Of a stretch of 64,000 nucleotides of DNA, positions 1-9,861 are shown one piece after another. Origin of the DNA: Nipponacmea schrenckii (taxonomy: Eukaryota; Mollusca; Gastropoda; Lottiidae). The notes beneath the pieces are model-generated. The model saw nothing but the letters and a program-made list of their open reading frames with translations. It was not told where the DNA came from and made no database searches. The position numbers were made by a program, and so were the translations under genes. How positions within the stretch are numbered: position 1 is the first letter of the stretch; every line of letters starts with the position of its first letter. The stretch is from assembly GCA_030562195.1 (NCBI GenBank), contig JAUJPP010000007.1:33601769-33665768 (forward strand), read 5' to 3'.

Positions 1-88
1 TACGATTTCACCGCATTTGCACAAGATCTTCTGACGATTGTTTTCTCAAAACTCAAAGAGCGTGGGTACTGTTAACAATTTTTACACA
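1..88 (+). pseudogene. Penelope-like RT C-terminal fragment
   Basis: The first bases translate to a short stretch ending in FSKLKERGY followed by a stop. The same block (FNKLRERGYSKRFLR) lies between RT and GIY-YIG in the much better preserved Penelope-like element at 1909-4149, so this is the edge of another copy, entering from the left and cut off just before the inverted repeat that starts near 92. Only about 28 residues are visible, so the call rests on this one block. Confidence 0.5.
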
Positions 89-91
89 CAT

Positions 92-566
92 TAATGTGGC
101 TTTTGAAAATGAAACTTCTGTCAAACAAAACCATCGTGTGTCTAAAAACACACTTCCTAAGGGAGTCAAAAAAAAAAAAAAAAACACAATTCAAAAACAA
201 AATGACTTTATATGCTTAACTTGGATAGGAAACCTCGCTGATCGGTTTCTTCACAAGCTTTATATTTACAAGGATCATGCCTAATGACATTGATCTTCTG
301 GGATTAGCTGTATACATTAACGGACTTAATGAGGCAAGAAGAAGTACACAAGGTCACCAGATTTTTAGGAAAACGAAACGATAAGCAGAAACTTAATATT
401 TGTCTCGCAACACAAAGTTTGATATGTGATTTTGAGAGAAGTCATTTTGCTTTTTGAAGTGTGGTGGTTTTTTGACTCCCTGAGGAAGTGTGTTTTTAGA
501 CTCACGAAACGTTGGAGGAATAAATGGTTTAGTTTGACAGAAGATTTATTTTTTAAAGCCACATAT
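92..566. repeat. Inverted pair of Penelope terminal (pLTR-like) segments
   Basis: The reverse complement of about 92-202 matches 437-566: both arms read in the order AAGTCATTTTG, a T run, GACTCCCT, AGGAAGTGTGTTTTTAGAC, TTTGACAGAAG, AAAGCCACA. The arms are about 110-130 bp and flank a 235-bp spacer in which I recognise nothing. Penelope-like elements are known for terminal repeats in direct or inverted arrangement, and a Penelope RT fragment abuts the left arm, so I read this as two element ends facing each other. The left arm has lost the ribozyme core; the right arm keeps it. Confidence 0.65.
476..517 (+). ncRNA. Hammerhead-ribozyme-like motif, Penelope-associated
   Basis: Helix I is CTCC (476-479) with GGAG (514-517). 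The core CTGAGGA (480-486) fits CUGANGA. One extra A is followed by an imperfect helix II, GTGTG with CTCAC, then the GAAA core (506-509) and a minimal helix III ACGU. The predicted cut falls after GTT (513). Penelope elements are known to carry hammerheads with very short helix III that may act as dimers. The U at the cleavage site, the helix II mismatch and the extra A leave activity uncertain. Confidence 0.5.
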
Positions 567-954
567 TTTCATCCTGTCAAAGCATCATAGTTTTCTAAAA
601 CTGAGATCTTCATGAGTGGTTTTGTCCAACTTTCATCTTTATTCAGAATTAGTGTGGGTGTATATAGTCGTCGCCCCTGTCTGTTATAAACAGATGATAA
701 TAGCACTCTAGATTTAAAAACTTCACACAAAGGTGTGAAAATCTTCAAAAGTCACATCACATGAACTAGTTTCTATAGACAAAATTTGAATTAATATTAT
801 TGCAATGTACTTGTCATCAGCTTTCTAAAAATATCTTTTAACTGTTAAAAAATGGAAAATAAGCGATTTTAACGTTTTTTCATTAAATCAAGTTCAATAA
901 CTCATAAACAGACATCTGTAAACGCGTCGGATTAAAACTCTGACCTGTATCGCG

Positions 955-1037
955 TACACAAGTAATTGTTGACGGACGGACGGACGGACAGGGGTGATGG
1001 CAATATACGTCCACATTTTTATGTGGGCGTATAAAAA
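955..1037 (+). mobile_element. Right end of a pearl-like (Helentron-derived) repeat
   Basis: The segment runs from a spacer through four GGAC units and a GGTGATGGCAATATACG block to the terminal hairpin GTGGGCGTATAAAAA. The same right end occurs at 34026, 35568, 58096 and 60583. No left end or core units could be recognised between 566 and 955, so this copy is truncated or its 5' part is too diverged. Confidence 0.7.
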
Positions 1038-1908
1038 TATTAAACTAGAATTTCTCACAATTATGAACGTATTTCGACAACCTTAGAATATTGTGGAGCT
1101 CAAATTTGCAATTGCCAGCATCTAGGCAATATAATAATTAGGTCACATCTTCCGTAGCTGTTAAGGATGGCGACAAATATTAAAATTATCAATTTTTGCT
1201 ATGTTTAAGAACAAATATCTCTGTGGATTTTTTAAGTAGGACAGATTAAAAAATATCTGCATGTAGACAATTTTCAAGGTCATTGATTAAGTGGGTCAAC
1301 ACTTCCGTGGGCGTTAAAGTGACCGAATATGAAAAATTTCAAATTCAAATATTTCGAAAAGAAATTCGAAATTAAAAAATCACTCTTCATAGAAATGTGG
1401 CCAATGATTAAATGTATCTATGTGCTAAATTTCATCGAAATCGGTCAATCAACAGTGCCTGTATTAGGACTTGAAAACTTGTAACCAAAATTCAAAATGG
1501 CGGCCAATATGGCAGCTGGAGCTAATTTTTTAGATCATATTGACACAATTCACAAGTTATTCATAAAACAGTTTGCACTTTTTACCTAGCTGTGTTAGAT
1601 GGTGATGAGAACATAGTCTCATAAAAGCACTGGCCTAGGTCACAAAGTAAAGATTTATGATAAAGCAAGGTGCAAGTTAAAGGTTAGGATAATTAGATGC
1701 GTTAATTATGGATGTCTCTGAAATATTATCTGAAGTAATATAATTTCTTTATCTGAAATAGTTGAAAATATAAGAATTAATTTTCTTCTGATATATCGAT
1801 AATCAGCTAAAGAGAAAAGCCAAATATTTTTATGTACCTATAATAAATAAAGAAATATTAATGTAAAATGTAGTGAATTCAGAATAAAGGAAGTCAGGTA
1901 ATTTAAAG
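1038..1908. other. Intergenic, nothing recognised
   Basis: AT-rich sequence without a coding frame or repeat I could match elsewhere in the window. The last ~60 bases before 1909 are probably the 3' untranslated part of the Penelope-like element. Confidence 0.4.
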
Positions 1909-4149
1909 CTATTGGGGATTGAGTCTACCATGAACTAGGATATTGCTGAGATTTTTATTTCTTTTGTACGCTGTAACAAGTCTCTTGCTGTAGACATGAG
2001 GATATTGGTTTTGAAGGCTTTGGTAGTGACGTTTGACAATTAGGGAGGCATTAGTGGCAGTATGATTGTAGGTGGTAACAAAAGGTATTATCTGATTATC
2101 ATGTTGGATATTAAGGCCATTTGGACATACAGTTTGAAGTTGGTCCATCCAATAACTCTCGCGCTGTAATCTTCTTTCTTTTGACTTGATGTTTGGCATA
2201 GGTTGTATCTTTTCAATTGGCATAATCAACAAATCTTCAATGGAATGGTCGGGTTGGTTAAAATGATTAGAAATTGGTCTATTTTTGCCATGTACTATAT
2301 CGTAACGATGGCCGTTAAAGCGAGTTCGTAGCGCGTTCTTAGTTTCTCCAATATATTGTGTTTCGCATTTTTTACATGAAATTAGGTAAATTAGATTTTG
2401 GTCGCCGCATGAAAGTTGGTCAGATATAAGAAAAGTTTTGCCGGTTTTATTGTTTTTGAAAAAATGAGAAATAGGTACATGCTCGCAGGTACGACACGTA
2501 GAACCACCACAGGGTTTGGAGCCAAATTCATTTATAGGCGATGGAGGGGGGTTATTTTTCTCCAGAAGTTGTAATAACGTGTCGTTTTTAATTTTGCGTA
2601 GAAATCGTTTTGAGTAACCCCTCTCTCGTAATTTATTGAAAACTAGGTTGCATGCAGAATCAAAATCGGTCTGTTGAGTACAAATCCTATGGAACCGTAG
2701 GATTTGTGATTTTATAATCGCAGAAAACGTATGCTTCGGATGAAACGAGCTTTTGAACAAAAGTTGGTGCGTATCAGTTTCTTTAAAAAATACTTTAATG
2801 TCCACTTTTGAAGTTTTTTCGAAATCGTTTCCTTTGAACACCGTAGTGTCCAAAAAGTCCATACTATTATCGCTAATGTTCGCCGTTAATTTTACTGAAG
2901 GATGGTGATTGTTTAGTATCTCGAAGTATTGCCAAAAGTTTTCTAATGATTCGGTCCAAATGATAAAAATGTCAAGAAATCTGCCGTAAAAAAGAGGTTT
3001 AAAAGGTGAAATTTGGTCTATTTCGCGTTCCCATTCAGCCATGAAGATGTTTGCATAGCTTGGAGCGAAGCGTTTACCCATAGCTGTTCCAGAAATTTGA
3101 AGGTATGTTTTTCCATTGAAAAAGAAGTCATTACGCGTTAAACATATCTGCAGGAGTTCCAAAATTTCTTTATCTGGTCTTTCGTCGGATGGATTTCTAA
3201 GAAATGCTTTACGGACAGCGTCTAAACCAACATTGTTATCAATGTTGGTATACATACTCGCAATATCTAAAGAAATAAAATATGCATTAGGCGGAACATT
3301 CAATTTTTTGATTTTTTCAATAAAGTCGGTGGTATCTTTTAGATAAGACGGATGTTTACTTGCCAAAGGTAACAAAAAATAGTCAATATATTCAGAAACT
3401 CGGTATGACTCGCTAGCGCAATCAGAAATAATTGGTCTGCCCTTGGGAATTTTATTCGCGACGGTCCATTCGGTTTCAGGATTTTTGTGAATTTTTGGTA
3501 AAGAATAAATATGACGTTGGCGTACGTTGGGTTTTGCAGAAAGGTAGTCGTATTGCGCGTCAGAAAGAAATTTTTTTGTAACTAAATTTTTCAAAATGTC
3601 GTTGATTTTTATAGATGTTTCCATAAAAATTGGTCTGTCTAGTTCGCGATAATGATTTTGATTACTTAACTGCTTATCTAATTCAAAAATATAGTCAACG
3701 CGATCCTGTATTACACAACAACTGCCTTTGTCACTTTTACGGATTATGATGCTGTCATCATTCTTTAATATATTCAATGCCCTACGCTCAAAATTGGTCA
3801 GATTGTTCTTCTCGTCTACCAAAGGTAACTGAGAGATTTCTTCATACATTTCATCGCAAATATCAATAATACCATTGTCTATCGCGTTGTCTGGTGGATT
3901 CCAACCAGTCTTTTCAACAAAATTGGTACGTTTTCCGCGACCAAGGCGTTCTCGAAAGAAAAAATTGAGTTTGAATATTCGCTGAATTTCTTTTACCGAT
4001 GATAAAATTGGTGAATTAGACAATGGCTTTGCCGTGGGAATAAAAGTCAATCCGCGATCCAAAAGTCTTTCTTCTACGGGAGAAAGTTTACGTGTGCTAA
4101 GATTTAGAATTGTTTGCCTAATTTTAGAATACTTCCTCCCGCGTCTAGT
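1909..4149 (-). CDS. Penelope-like element RT with GIY-YIG endonuclease (ORF2)
   Basis: This is the polymerase of a Penelope-like retroelement. The frame is open from ACT at 4149 down to a TAG at 1909, about 746 codons. The usual start reported at 4062 is a TTG, and conserved sequence extends upstream of it (NLSTRKLSPVEERLL, a typical Penelope N-terminal block), so translation begins upstream or continues from ORF1. Visible parts: RT with IPKGRPIIS, a palm block FISLDIASMYTNI (first catalytic Asp), SGTAMGKRFAPSYAN, a damaged motif C near 2971, and FLDTTVFKG. Then comes a Cys/His-containing linker and the GIY-YIG domain with LIYLISCKKCETQYIGETKN and RTRFNGHR. The C-terminal NILVHGRL block is also kept. 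Motif C reads FLD-IF where related copies have DD: one Asp codon is missing, so this copy is probably catalytically dead despite the long open frame. Confidence 0.9.
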   Translation of the reverse strand, partial: TRRGRKYSKIRQTILNLSTRKLSPVEERLLDRGLTFIPTAKPLSNSPILSSVKEIQRIFKLNFFFRERLGRGKRTNFVEKTGWNPPDNAIDNGIIDICDEMYEEISQLPLVDEKNNLTNFERRALNILKNDDSIIIRKSDKGSCCVIQDRVDYIFELDKQLSNQNHYRELDRPIFMETSIKINDILKNLVTKKFLSDAQYDYLSAKPNVRQRHIYSLPKIHKNPETEWTVANKIPKGRPIISDCASESYRVSEYIDYFLLPLASKHPSYLKDTTDFIEKIKKLNVPPNAYFISLDIASMYTNIDNNVGLDAVRKAFLRNPSDERPDKEILELLQICLTRNDFFFNGKTYLQISGTAMGKRFAPSYANIFMAEWEREIDQISPFKPLFYGRFLDIFIIWTESLENFWQYFEILNNHHPSVKLTANISDNSMDFLDTTVFKGNDFEKTSKVDIKVFFKETDTHQLLFKSSFHPKHTFSAIIKSQILRFHRICTQQTDFDSACNLVFNKLRERGYSKRFLRKIKNDTLLQLLEKNNPPPSPINEFGSKPCGGSTCRTCEHVPISHFFKNNKTGKTFLISDQLSCGDQNLIYLISCKKCETQYIGETKNALRTRFNGHRYDIVHGKNRPISNHFNQPDHSIEDLLIMPIEKIQPMPNIKSKERRLQRESYWMDQLQTVCPNGLNIQHDNQIIPFVTTYNHTATNASLIVKRHYQSLQNQYPHVYSKRLVTAYKRNKNLSNILVHGRLNPQ

Positions 4150-5718
4150 TTAAATGGGAGACCCATTTAACGTAGATACTTCTAGCAGTGGAGGCCGTCC
4201 AGTGGACGTGATCGGAGCAGACGTCGACCATTCCATTGAACCTTGGGATGGTAGTGGAAACAGGAGAAGGCTTATGGTAGTCAAGTTATTGTAGCGGCGG
4301 AGATTTTCTGTAGCATGGGGCTCGACTCTTTGTAAACTGTTAGAAAATGGTATTTGGGTTGCATAAATGGTAGCTGCAGGAAATTTAGATTTGGCAAGGT
4401 TCAAGAGTTCCAAAATTTTTTTATAAATAATTTCACCAGTCTCCTGTCTGTTGTTGATGCCTACATGGAAGATAACCTTTTCTGGTACGTTGGTGGGTTC
4501 AGCCTTGAAAAGGATATTAAATATATGACGGATGCGGGCTCCTGGGTAGGATTCAGCTAGGGTGTTGAGGTCTATTTCTGGTACACGAGAGATATTGGAT
4601 GAACCGATGATCAGGACAGGTTTCAAGATTTCCGGAAGGCTCCAATCAGATTTTCTGTTATCATGGTCGTTTCTTCGTGGTTTATTGGCTGGTTGGTGGC
4701 CTAAACTCAGACGTCGCCTGGTGCCAACAGATTGTCTAGGTGTTTCTGGGTTTGACTTCGAGGTTCTCTGTTGGTTGTCGGCTCTAGTTATTGGTGACAG
4801 GGGTAAAGGTGAGACAGAAGAAGAAAGAAGTGTCGTGGAATCGATATTTGTGTTATGTCGTTTAGGAGTTGGTAGAATTTCTGGTGAAAATTGTTCTGCG
4901 ACCGGAGGGGAGTATTGGCGTTTCTTTGAAGATTTGGTAAGAGCCGAAAATCGATTGGTAATTGGTAGTGGTTTGCTAGTTGATGGAGCAGACTCTACAG
5001 TGTCTACAATCATGCGGGTTTCCGAAATATGGTTCTGGCACGTGAGAGAATTTAACGTACGAGTGTATTTGTCTAAAGTTTCGCGTTGTAGTCGGCGGTA
5101 TGATTTATTTGCCCAATTAACCGCTTCTGACGAGAACTGTCTTAAATTTTGATCAGAAAGGTTGCGTGACTTCACAAAGTTGATTTTTTCTGCAAGCATA
5201 TTCTCATAATGAGATTTTAGTGTCAATGCCACGTCTTTAGCCCAAGCTTTATTAATGTTTTGAATTACAGATAAAATTGATGTATTTCTTAAAGCTGGTT
5301 TAACAAACCGGTTTAGATCATTGATTTTGAATAGGAAACCGCGAGTGGGCGAACCATTGTTTGCTTGCTGAGAAATTACAGACGCGTGATGTAGGCACTG
5401 CAGAATCTGAAATAAAGCCTTCACAATGGGATTGGTATCCTGTTGCTGCTGTCTGTTATTGGATTGTTGTGGCTGCCTATTTCCATGCTGTTGTCTATTG
5501 TCAAAATGCTGTTGCCTATTACCAAAATGCTGTTGCCTGTTACCAAAATGCTGTTGCCTGTTGCCAAAATGCTGTTGCCTATTGCCATAATGTTGCCTAT
5601 TGCCATAATGTTGCCTATTGCCATAATGATGTTGTCTATTGCAATAAGGATGTTGTGGGGGAAAGGGGGGTCTCCTAAGGGAGTGTCTGGGGAAATGCCA
5701 GTCGTATCCATAGTCCAT
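4145..5718 (-). CDS. Penelope-associated ORF1 with SGNH-hydrolase-like domain, frameshifted near C-terminus
   Basis: ATG at 5718 is preceded by an in-frame TGA three codons upstream. Residues ~25-75 form a degenerate heptad-like run of (Q)QHFGNR units, rich in Gln, Asn and His. A long basic linker follows, then from ~365 an SGNH-hydrolase-like fold: LIIGSSNISR holds the nucleophile Ser and FHVGINNRQ the Asn block. The open frame stops at a TAA at 4150-4152, but its last ~60 residues are out of register. A neighbouring frame carries the expected end (IPRF, then SDHVHWTA with the catalytic Asp/His, then WVSHLN) and stops at TAG 4145-4147, just overlapping the RT frame. A single indel lies near 4285. 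Function in the element is unknown; esterase-like ORF1 proteins occur in several retroelement groups. Confidence 0.75.
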
Positions 5719-5879
5719 AGTAGATCAAAAAGCGAAGTGTAAATAGGAAAATTGAGATGATATACTTTGAAAAAAAATTTATATTTAAATTAGAAATAAA
5801 AAAATAAGTTAATATAGTAATAGAAAACTTACAAAATAACTCAAAAAGGGAAATAACAAAACATATACATAAAAAAGTC

Positions 5880-5936
5880 CTCAAATGACGCGATCCGGAT
5901 TTCGGATATAGTATCCTTCTTCAGGCGTTTAATGAT
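5880..5936 (-). ncRNA. Hammerhead-ribozyme-like motif upstream of Penelope ORF1
   Basis: On the minus strand: helix I ACGC (5928-5925) with GCGT (5891-5888), core CTGAAGA (5924-5918), one extra A, helix II GGATA/TATCC closed by CTA, then GAAA (5903-5900). A minimal helix III of AUC/GAU follows, with a C at the cleavage position (5892). It lies ~170 bp upstream of ORF1 in the same orientation, where Penelope terminal repeats carry hammerheads. All core positions are present; the extra nucleotide before helix II recurs in the other two copies of this window. Confidence 0.65.
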
Positions 5937-6105
5937 GGCTGTGATAGACTGCAAGTTACGTAATTACGTCATTCAAACCAAACCGGAAGTTGAAATTTAA
6001 TAATAATAATAATAATAAACTCTTTATTTTACATGGGTCAGAATTAGGCCCAATACACAAGGACATGGTCCTGTCTCACATTCAGCCAATGGGGCAATAC
6101 GTTGG

Positions 6106-6142
<37 letters not shown>
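6106..6142. repeat. A37 homopolymer in LINE 3' UTR
   Basis: Uninterrupted run of 37 A on the plus strand. A second A-rich tract lies at 6658-6700. These lengths are prone to sequencing error. Confidence 0.95.
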
Positions 6143-6146
<4 letters not shown>

Positions 6147-6186
6147 AAATACATAATATCTCAATATACAATTCGTCTGAAATACT

Positions 6187-6605
6187 AAAAATACACAAGT
6201 ACATGTGTATCAAATGGACAGAGATATGTTCCAGCGATCAAGTACATGACCACAAAATAAATATACAATACTCCACGTACAATTTGTTTAAAAATACACA
6301 AGTACATGTGCATGAATGGACAGATTTTCAACCTACAATTAGTTTATAAAATGGATGTAATATATAGTTCCCGCGGCCATGCACACGACCGCAAAAAATC
6401 ACGTATTATTACAACGTACAATCTATTTTAAAATACACAATTACATGTGTAAATAATGGACAGATTTATCTTCCGGCGATCAAGTACATGACAGCAAAAA
6501 CCATATATCATTTCAATGTACAATTAGTTTTAAAATACACAAGTACATGTGTATAAAATGGACAGATTCATCATTCTGCGATCAAGTACATGACCACAAA
6601 AACCA
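6187..6605 (-). repeat. ~105-bp tandem repeat in LINE 3' UTR
   Basis: Four imperfect units, each starting near AAATACACAAGTACATGTG and continuing through ATGGACAGA and GCGATCAAGTACATGACC to a CAATTAGTTT block, begin near 6187, 6293, 6432 and 6534. The second unit is longer. They lie between the stop of ORF2 and the (TTA)n tail and so belong to the LINE 3' UTR. Confidence 0.75.
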
Positions 6606-7039
6606 AGGAATAGACAAGTACATCTGCATGAGCCGATCAGACATCAAAACATACATAAAAAAAAAAAAAAAAAAAAGGAAAAAGAAAAAAGAAAAAAAGA
6701 ATTGCCAAAGCGTCAGTGCATGTGCTGCGAGCGGGCTACCCAACCCTACTCCATTTTATGTTCTTATTTTCTATGGAGGGGGAGGTAGGATTTGTCCATG
6801 CTCAAGACCAGCTTTAAGGATGTTTACTCATCCCCCGACAGTAGTAATTTAGATTTTCAAAATGGTTCAAGTTAGGCCAAAATAGAATTGTTGGTGGTGA
6901 TATACCTGTGGGAAAGGGAAAAATAAAATTAATAAATTACTTAAATCATTAAATCATGGAGAAACACAATTGTTAAGATAGCCATCAGCAAGGAAGCCTG
7001 TAGTTGGTGAAAAGAATACCCGTGTAACAGGAAGTATGC

Positions 7040-9842
7040 TTATGTTAATGAAAGATTACCAAGAATCATCCTTCGAAAAGTCTTAAAATCTGATGCTGAT
7101 TTAATATTTTCGTCTAGACCATTCCATAAAATTGATCCTTTGTATTTAATACTTTGTTTAATCAAATTGATTCGTGGTTTTTGCACCACAAGTTTTGAAT
7201 TTATGCTAGAATAAGGCGTCTGTTTATAGCTAAAGAGGCTTGAAAGGTAGGAAGGTGACAAGTTGTTCAGAGTTTTATACATAAATTTATACGAATTAAA
7301 ATTATGCCTGGTTTTGATGTCAAAAATATTAAGCCTTTTAAGATTCAGTGACAAATCAGTATTATACTTAGAACCAAGAATTAATTTAAAAGCAATTTTT
7401 TGTTGCCTGTGTAAAATATCGGCCGATGCAATGTCGTGCGAATCCCAAATAGTTGAACAATAATCCAAATATGGTTGAAAGTGACATTTATAAAAAATAG
7501 ATCTATATTTTTCAGGCATGATCTTTCTTAACTGTCGCAGTTGAAATAACTTAGTATTTAAAATTTTAGCAACGAACTTTACGTGCGGAGTCCATGAGAG
7601 ATTTTGATTCACAGTAACACCTAGTAATTTAAAGTTTTCAACTTGTTCAATAAATTGATTATTAAGTTCAATTGATAAATCTGATGAATATTTTCTTTTT
7701 TGAGAAGTTGTAATTAACATACATTTGGTCTTATTTTCATTTAAAATCATGACATTAAAGGAACATCCAGTTTAAGATTGCATCAGTATCTTCTTGCAAT
7801 TTTAATTGTATGTCTGTAACCGATTTACCATTAGTATAAATCGTAGTATCATCCGCAAAAAGATCACAGTTAGAGTTAATATGCAATGGCAAATCATTAA
7901 TATAAAGATTAAACAACAAGGGACCTAAAATTGATCCTTGTGGTACTCCATACTTTATACTTCGAGAAGACGAAAGAGTTCCATTGACGTAACAACGCTG
8001 AGTACGATTCGACAAGTAACAATTTATGAAGGTTATTAATGCATTCGAAAATTTGTATAGTTTTAGTTTTTCAATAATTATCTCATGGGAAATCAAATCA
8101 AATGCTTTTGTAAAATCAAAGAAAATAGAACCAACCATAAGATTATTATTTACTGCATCATAAACGTTTTCAATTATGTTAGTCAGAGCTGTTTGACAAG
8201 AACTATTAGACCTAAAACCAGATTGGTGCGAGTACAATAACTTATTATTATTTAAGAAATTATTTATATGTTTTGAATAATGTCTTTCAAGTGGTTTAGA
8301 TACACTAGATAATACAGAAATTGGTCTATAATTATTAGGATCAGATTTAGCGCCGGATTTATACAGTGGTAAAACTTTTGCTTCTTTGAATTTATCAGGA
8401 AATATATTTGCATCAATGCATAGATTATATATATGTGTCAAAGGACCACTTAACGTAAAAGCACCATATTTGAGAAATAGAGGATTTAATTTATCTAAAC
8501 CAGCACTTTTGGTTGCATTTAACGAAGTCAACTGTTTAAAAACTTCATATTTGTTAATGTAGGGAATCGAACATTCTTCATTAGAATTTAACTTAGAAGT
8601 GACAAATTCTTCTATTTTATTTACGAAATAACTTTTATCAATATTTCTATGAACATGCTTTTGATTAATCAATTTGGATGCAATATTTGAAAAATAATCA
8701 TTGACTACCTCGGGTTCTAAAGGAATCAGATTAGTTGAATTATTAGCCTTATTAGTTAAGGAGTTGATAACTTTCCAGATATGTTTTGAGTTTTTCTGAT
8801 CTGAAGCAAGTTTTATGTTAAACTGCTTTTTGGCTTTATCGATCATTTTAATGACCAAATTTCTACACTTCCGATATTCATCATCTTTGCCTTTCTTTTT
8901 CAAACCGTCTCTCATGCGCATTAATTTTAAAATTTCAGAGTCTAACCAGGGTGACTTTATTTCATTTTTGACACGTTTTAACTTTAATGGTGCATGGGTA
9001 TCAATTATTGGCTGAATAATATTATACCAAGATTCTAACGCAATATTGGGGTCAGATTTAGTATAAATTTTATCAAAAGGGGCTGTTGCAAGATCATTAT
9101 TAAATAAAGCTACATCAAAATGTTTCATACTCCGGTAGTAAATATAAAAATGCTTAGGTTTTGGAATATGTGCGCCTTTTTTATTCCATGTAATACAAGT
9201 TGGGTAGTGATCAGATAAACCATATACCGGGACATTAACTTCAGTAATACTACTTTCATTAGAAACGATAACATGATCAATGATAGTAGAAGATGCTTTA
9301 GTTACTCGAGTAGGAACTTTTATAATTTGTTTTAAACTATATAAAGACAGTAAATTATTCCAATTTGAATTTTTTCCATTTGACACATCAATATTAATAT
9401 CACCTAACACAATAATTTCTTTATTTTCGTTCCAAACCTTTTCAGTCATTTTAGCAAATGAGTCTAACCAGCATTTATTAGAATTCGGGTGCCTATAAAT
9501 GCAACATATTAATAAGGGTTTATGTTTAGTGAGATTTATTTCAATCCAAATTGCTTCTATATCAAGCGATTCTAAATCTTCCCGTCTCCTACAATTTAAA
9601 TGTTCTTTAACAAAAAGTAGAAGTCCAGCTGAACTATTATTACACTTATCTTTTCGAAATGGCAAGTGAAATCCTGGAGTACTGAAATATTTAGTTGGTA
9701 CAAACGACTTTATGTGAGTTTCAGATAAACCAAAAATGTCAAAATTTGAAATAAGTTGGCAAATTTGAGTCTTTTTATTTACCGCATGGCAAACATTTAA
9801 GTGACCAATATGAAGACCCCGCTCTTTTAAAAAGTTATACAT
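7040..9842 (-). pseudogene. LINE ORF2: AP-type endonuclease plus reverse transcriptase, one frameshift
   Basis: ATG at 9842, 19 nt after the ORF1 stop. Residues ~10-225 are an exonuclease/endonuclease/phosphatase domain: IGHLNVCHA, LSETHIKS (catalytic Glu), CIYRHPNS, LGDINIDV, and GLSDHYPT at the end. RT follows: NYRPISVLSSVSK, SGFRSNSSCQTAL, FFDFTKAFD (motif A), YGVPQGSILGP (motif B) and LFADDT (motif C) are all intact. The frame ends after NWMFL at 7755 and resumes in another frame at ~7757 (NENKTKCML...), continuing to a stop at 7040. One extra T in a TTT run at ~7756-7759 explains the break. Without it the protein would be about 930 residues. The group is CR1/L2-like by domain order and esterase ORF1; exact clade not determined. 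Confidence 0.9.
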
Positions 9843-9861
9843 ATTATATGGTTTAAAACAA

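Noticed and set aside
4150..4152. Single in-frame TAA between Penelope ORF1 and ORF2 as a stop-codon readthrough site
   Set aside because: The last ~60 codons of the long ORF1 frame are out of register; the conserved SGNH end lies in another frame, so the shared frame is accidental.
5361..5742. Plus-strand frames rich in repeated Ala/Val/Tyr or Leu/Pro
   Set aside because: Shadows of the QQHFGNR repeat coding region on the minus strand.
5990..6349. Poly-Asn/poly-Lys open frame
   Set aside because: Created by the (AAT)n tail and an A37 run in the LINE 3' UTR.
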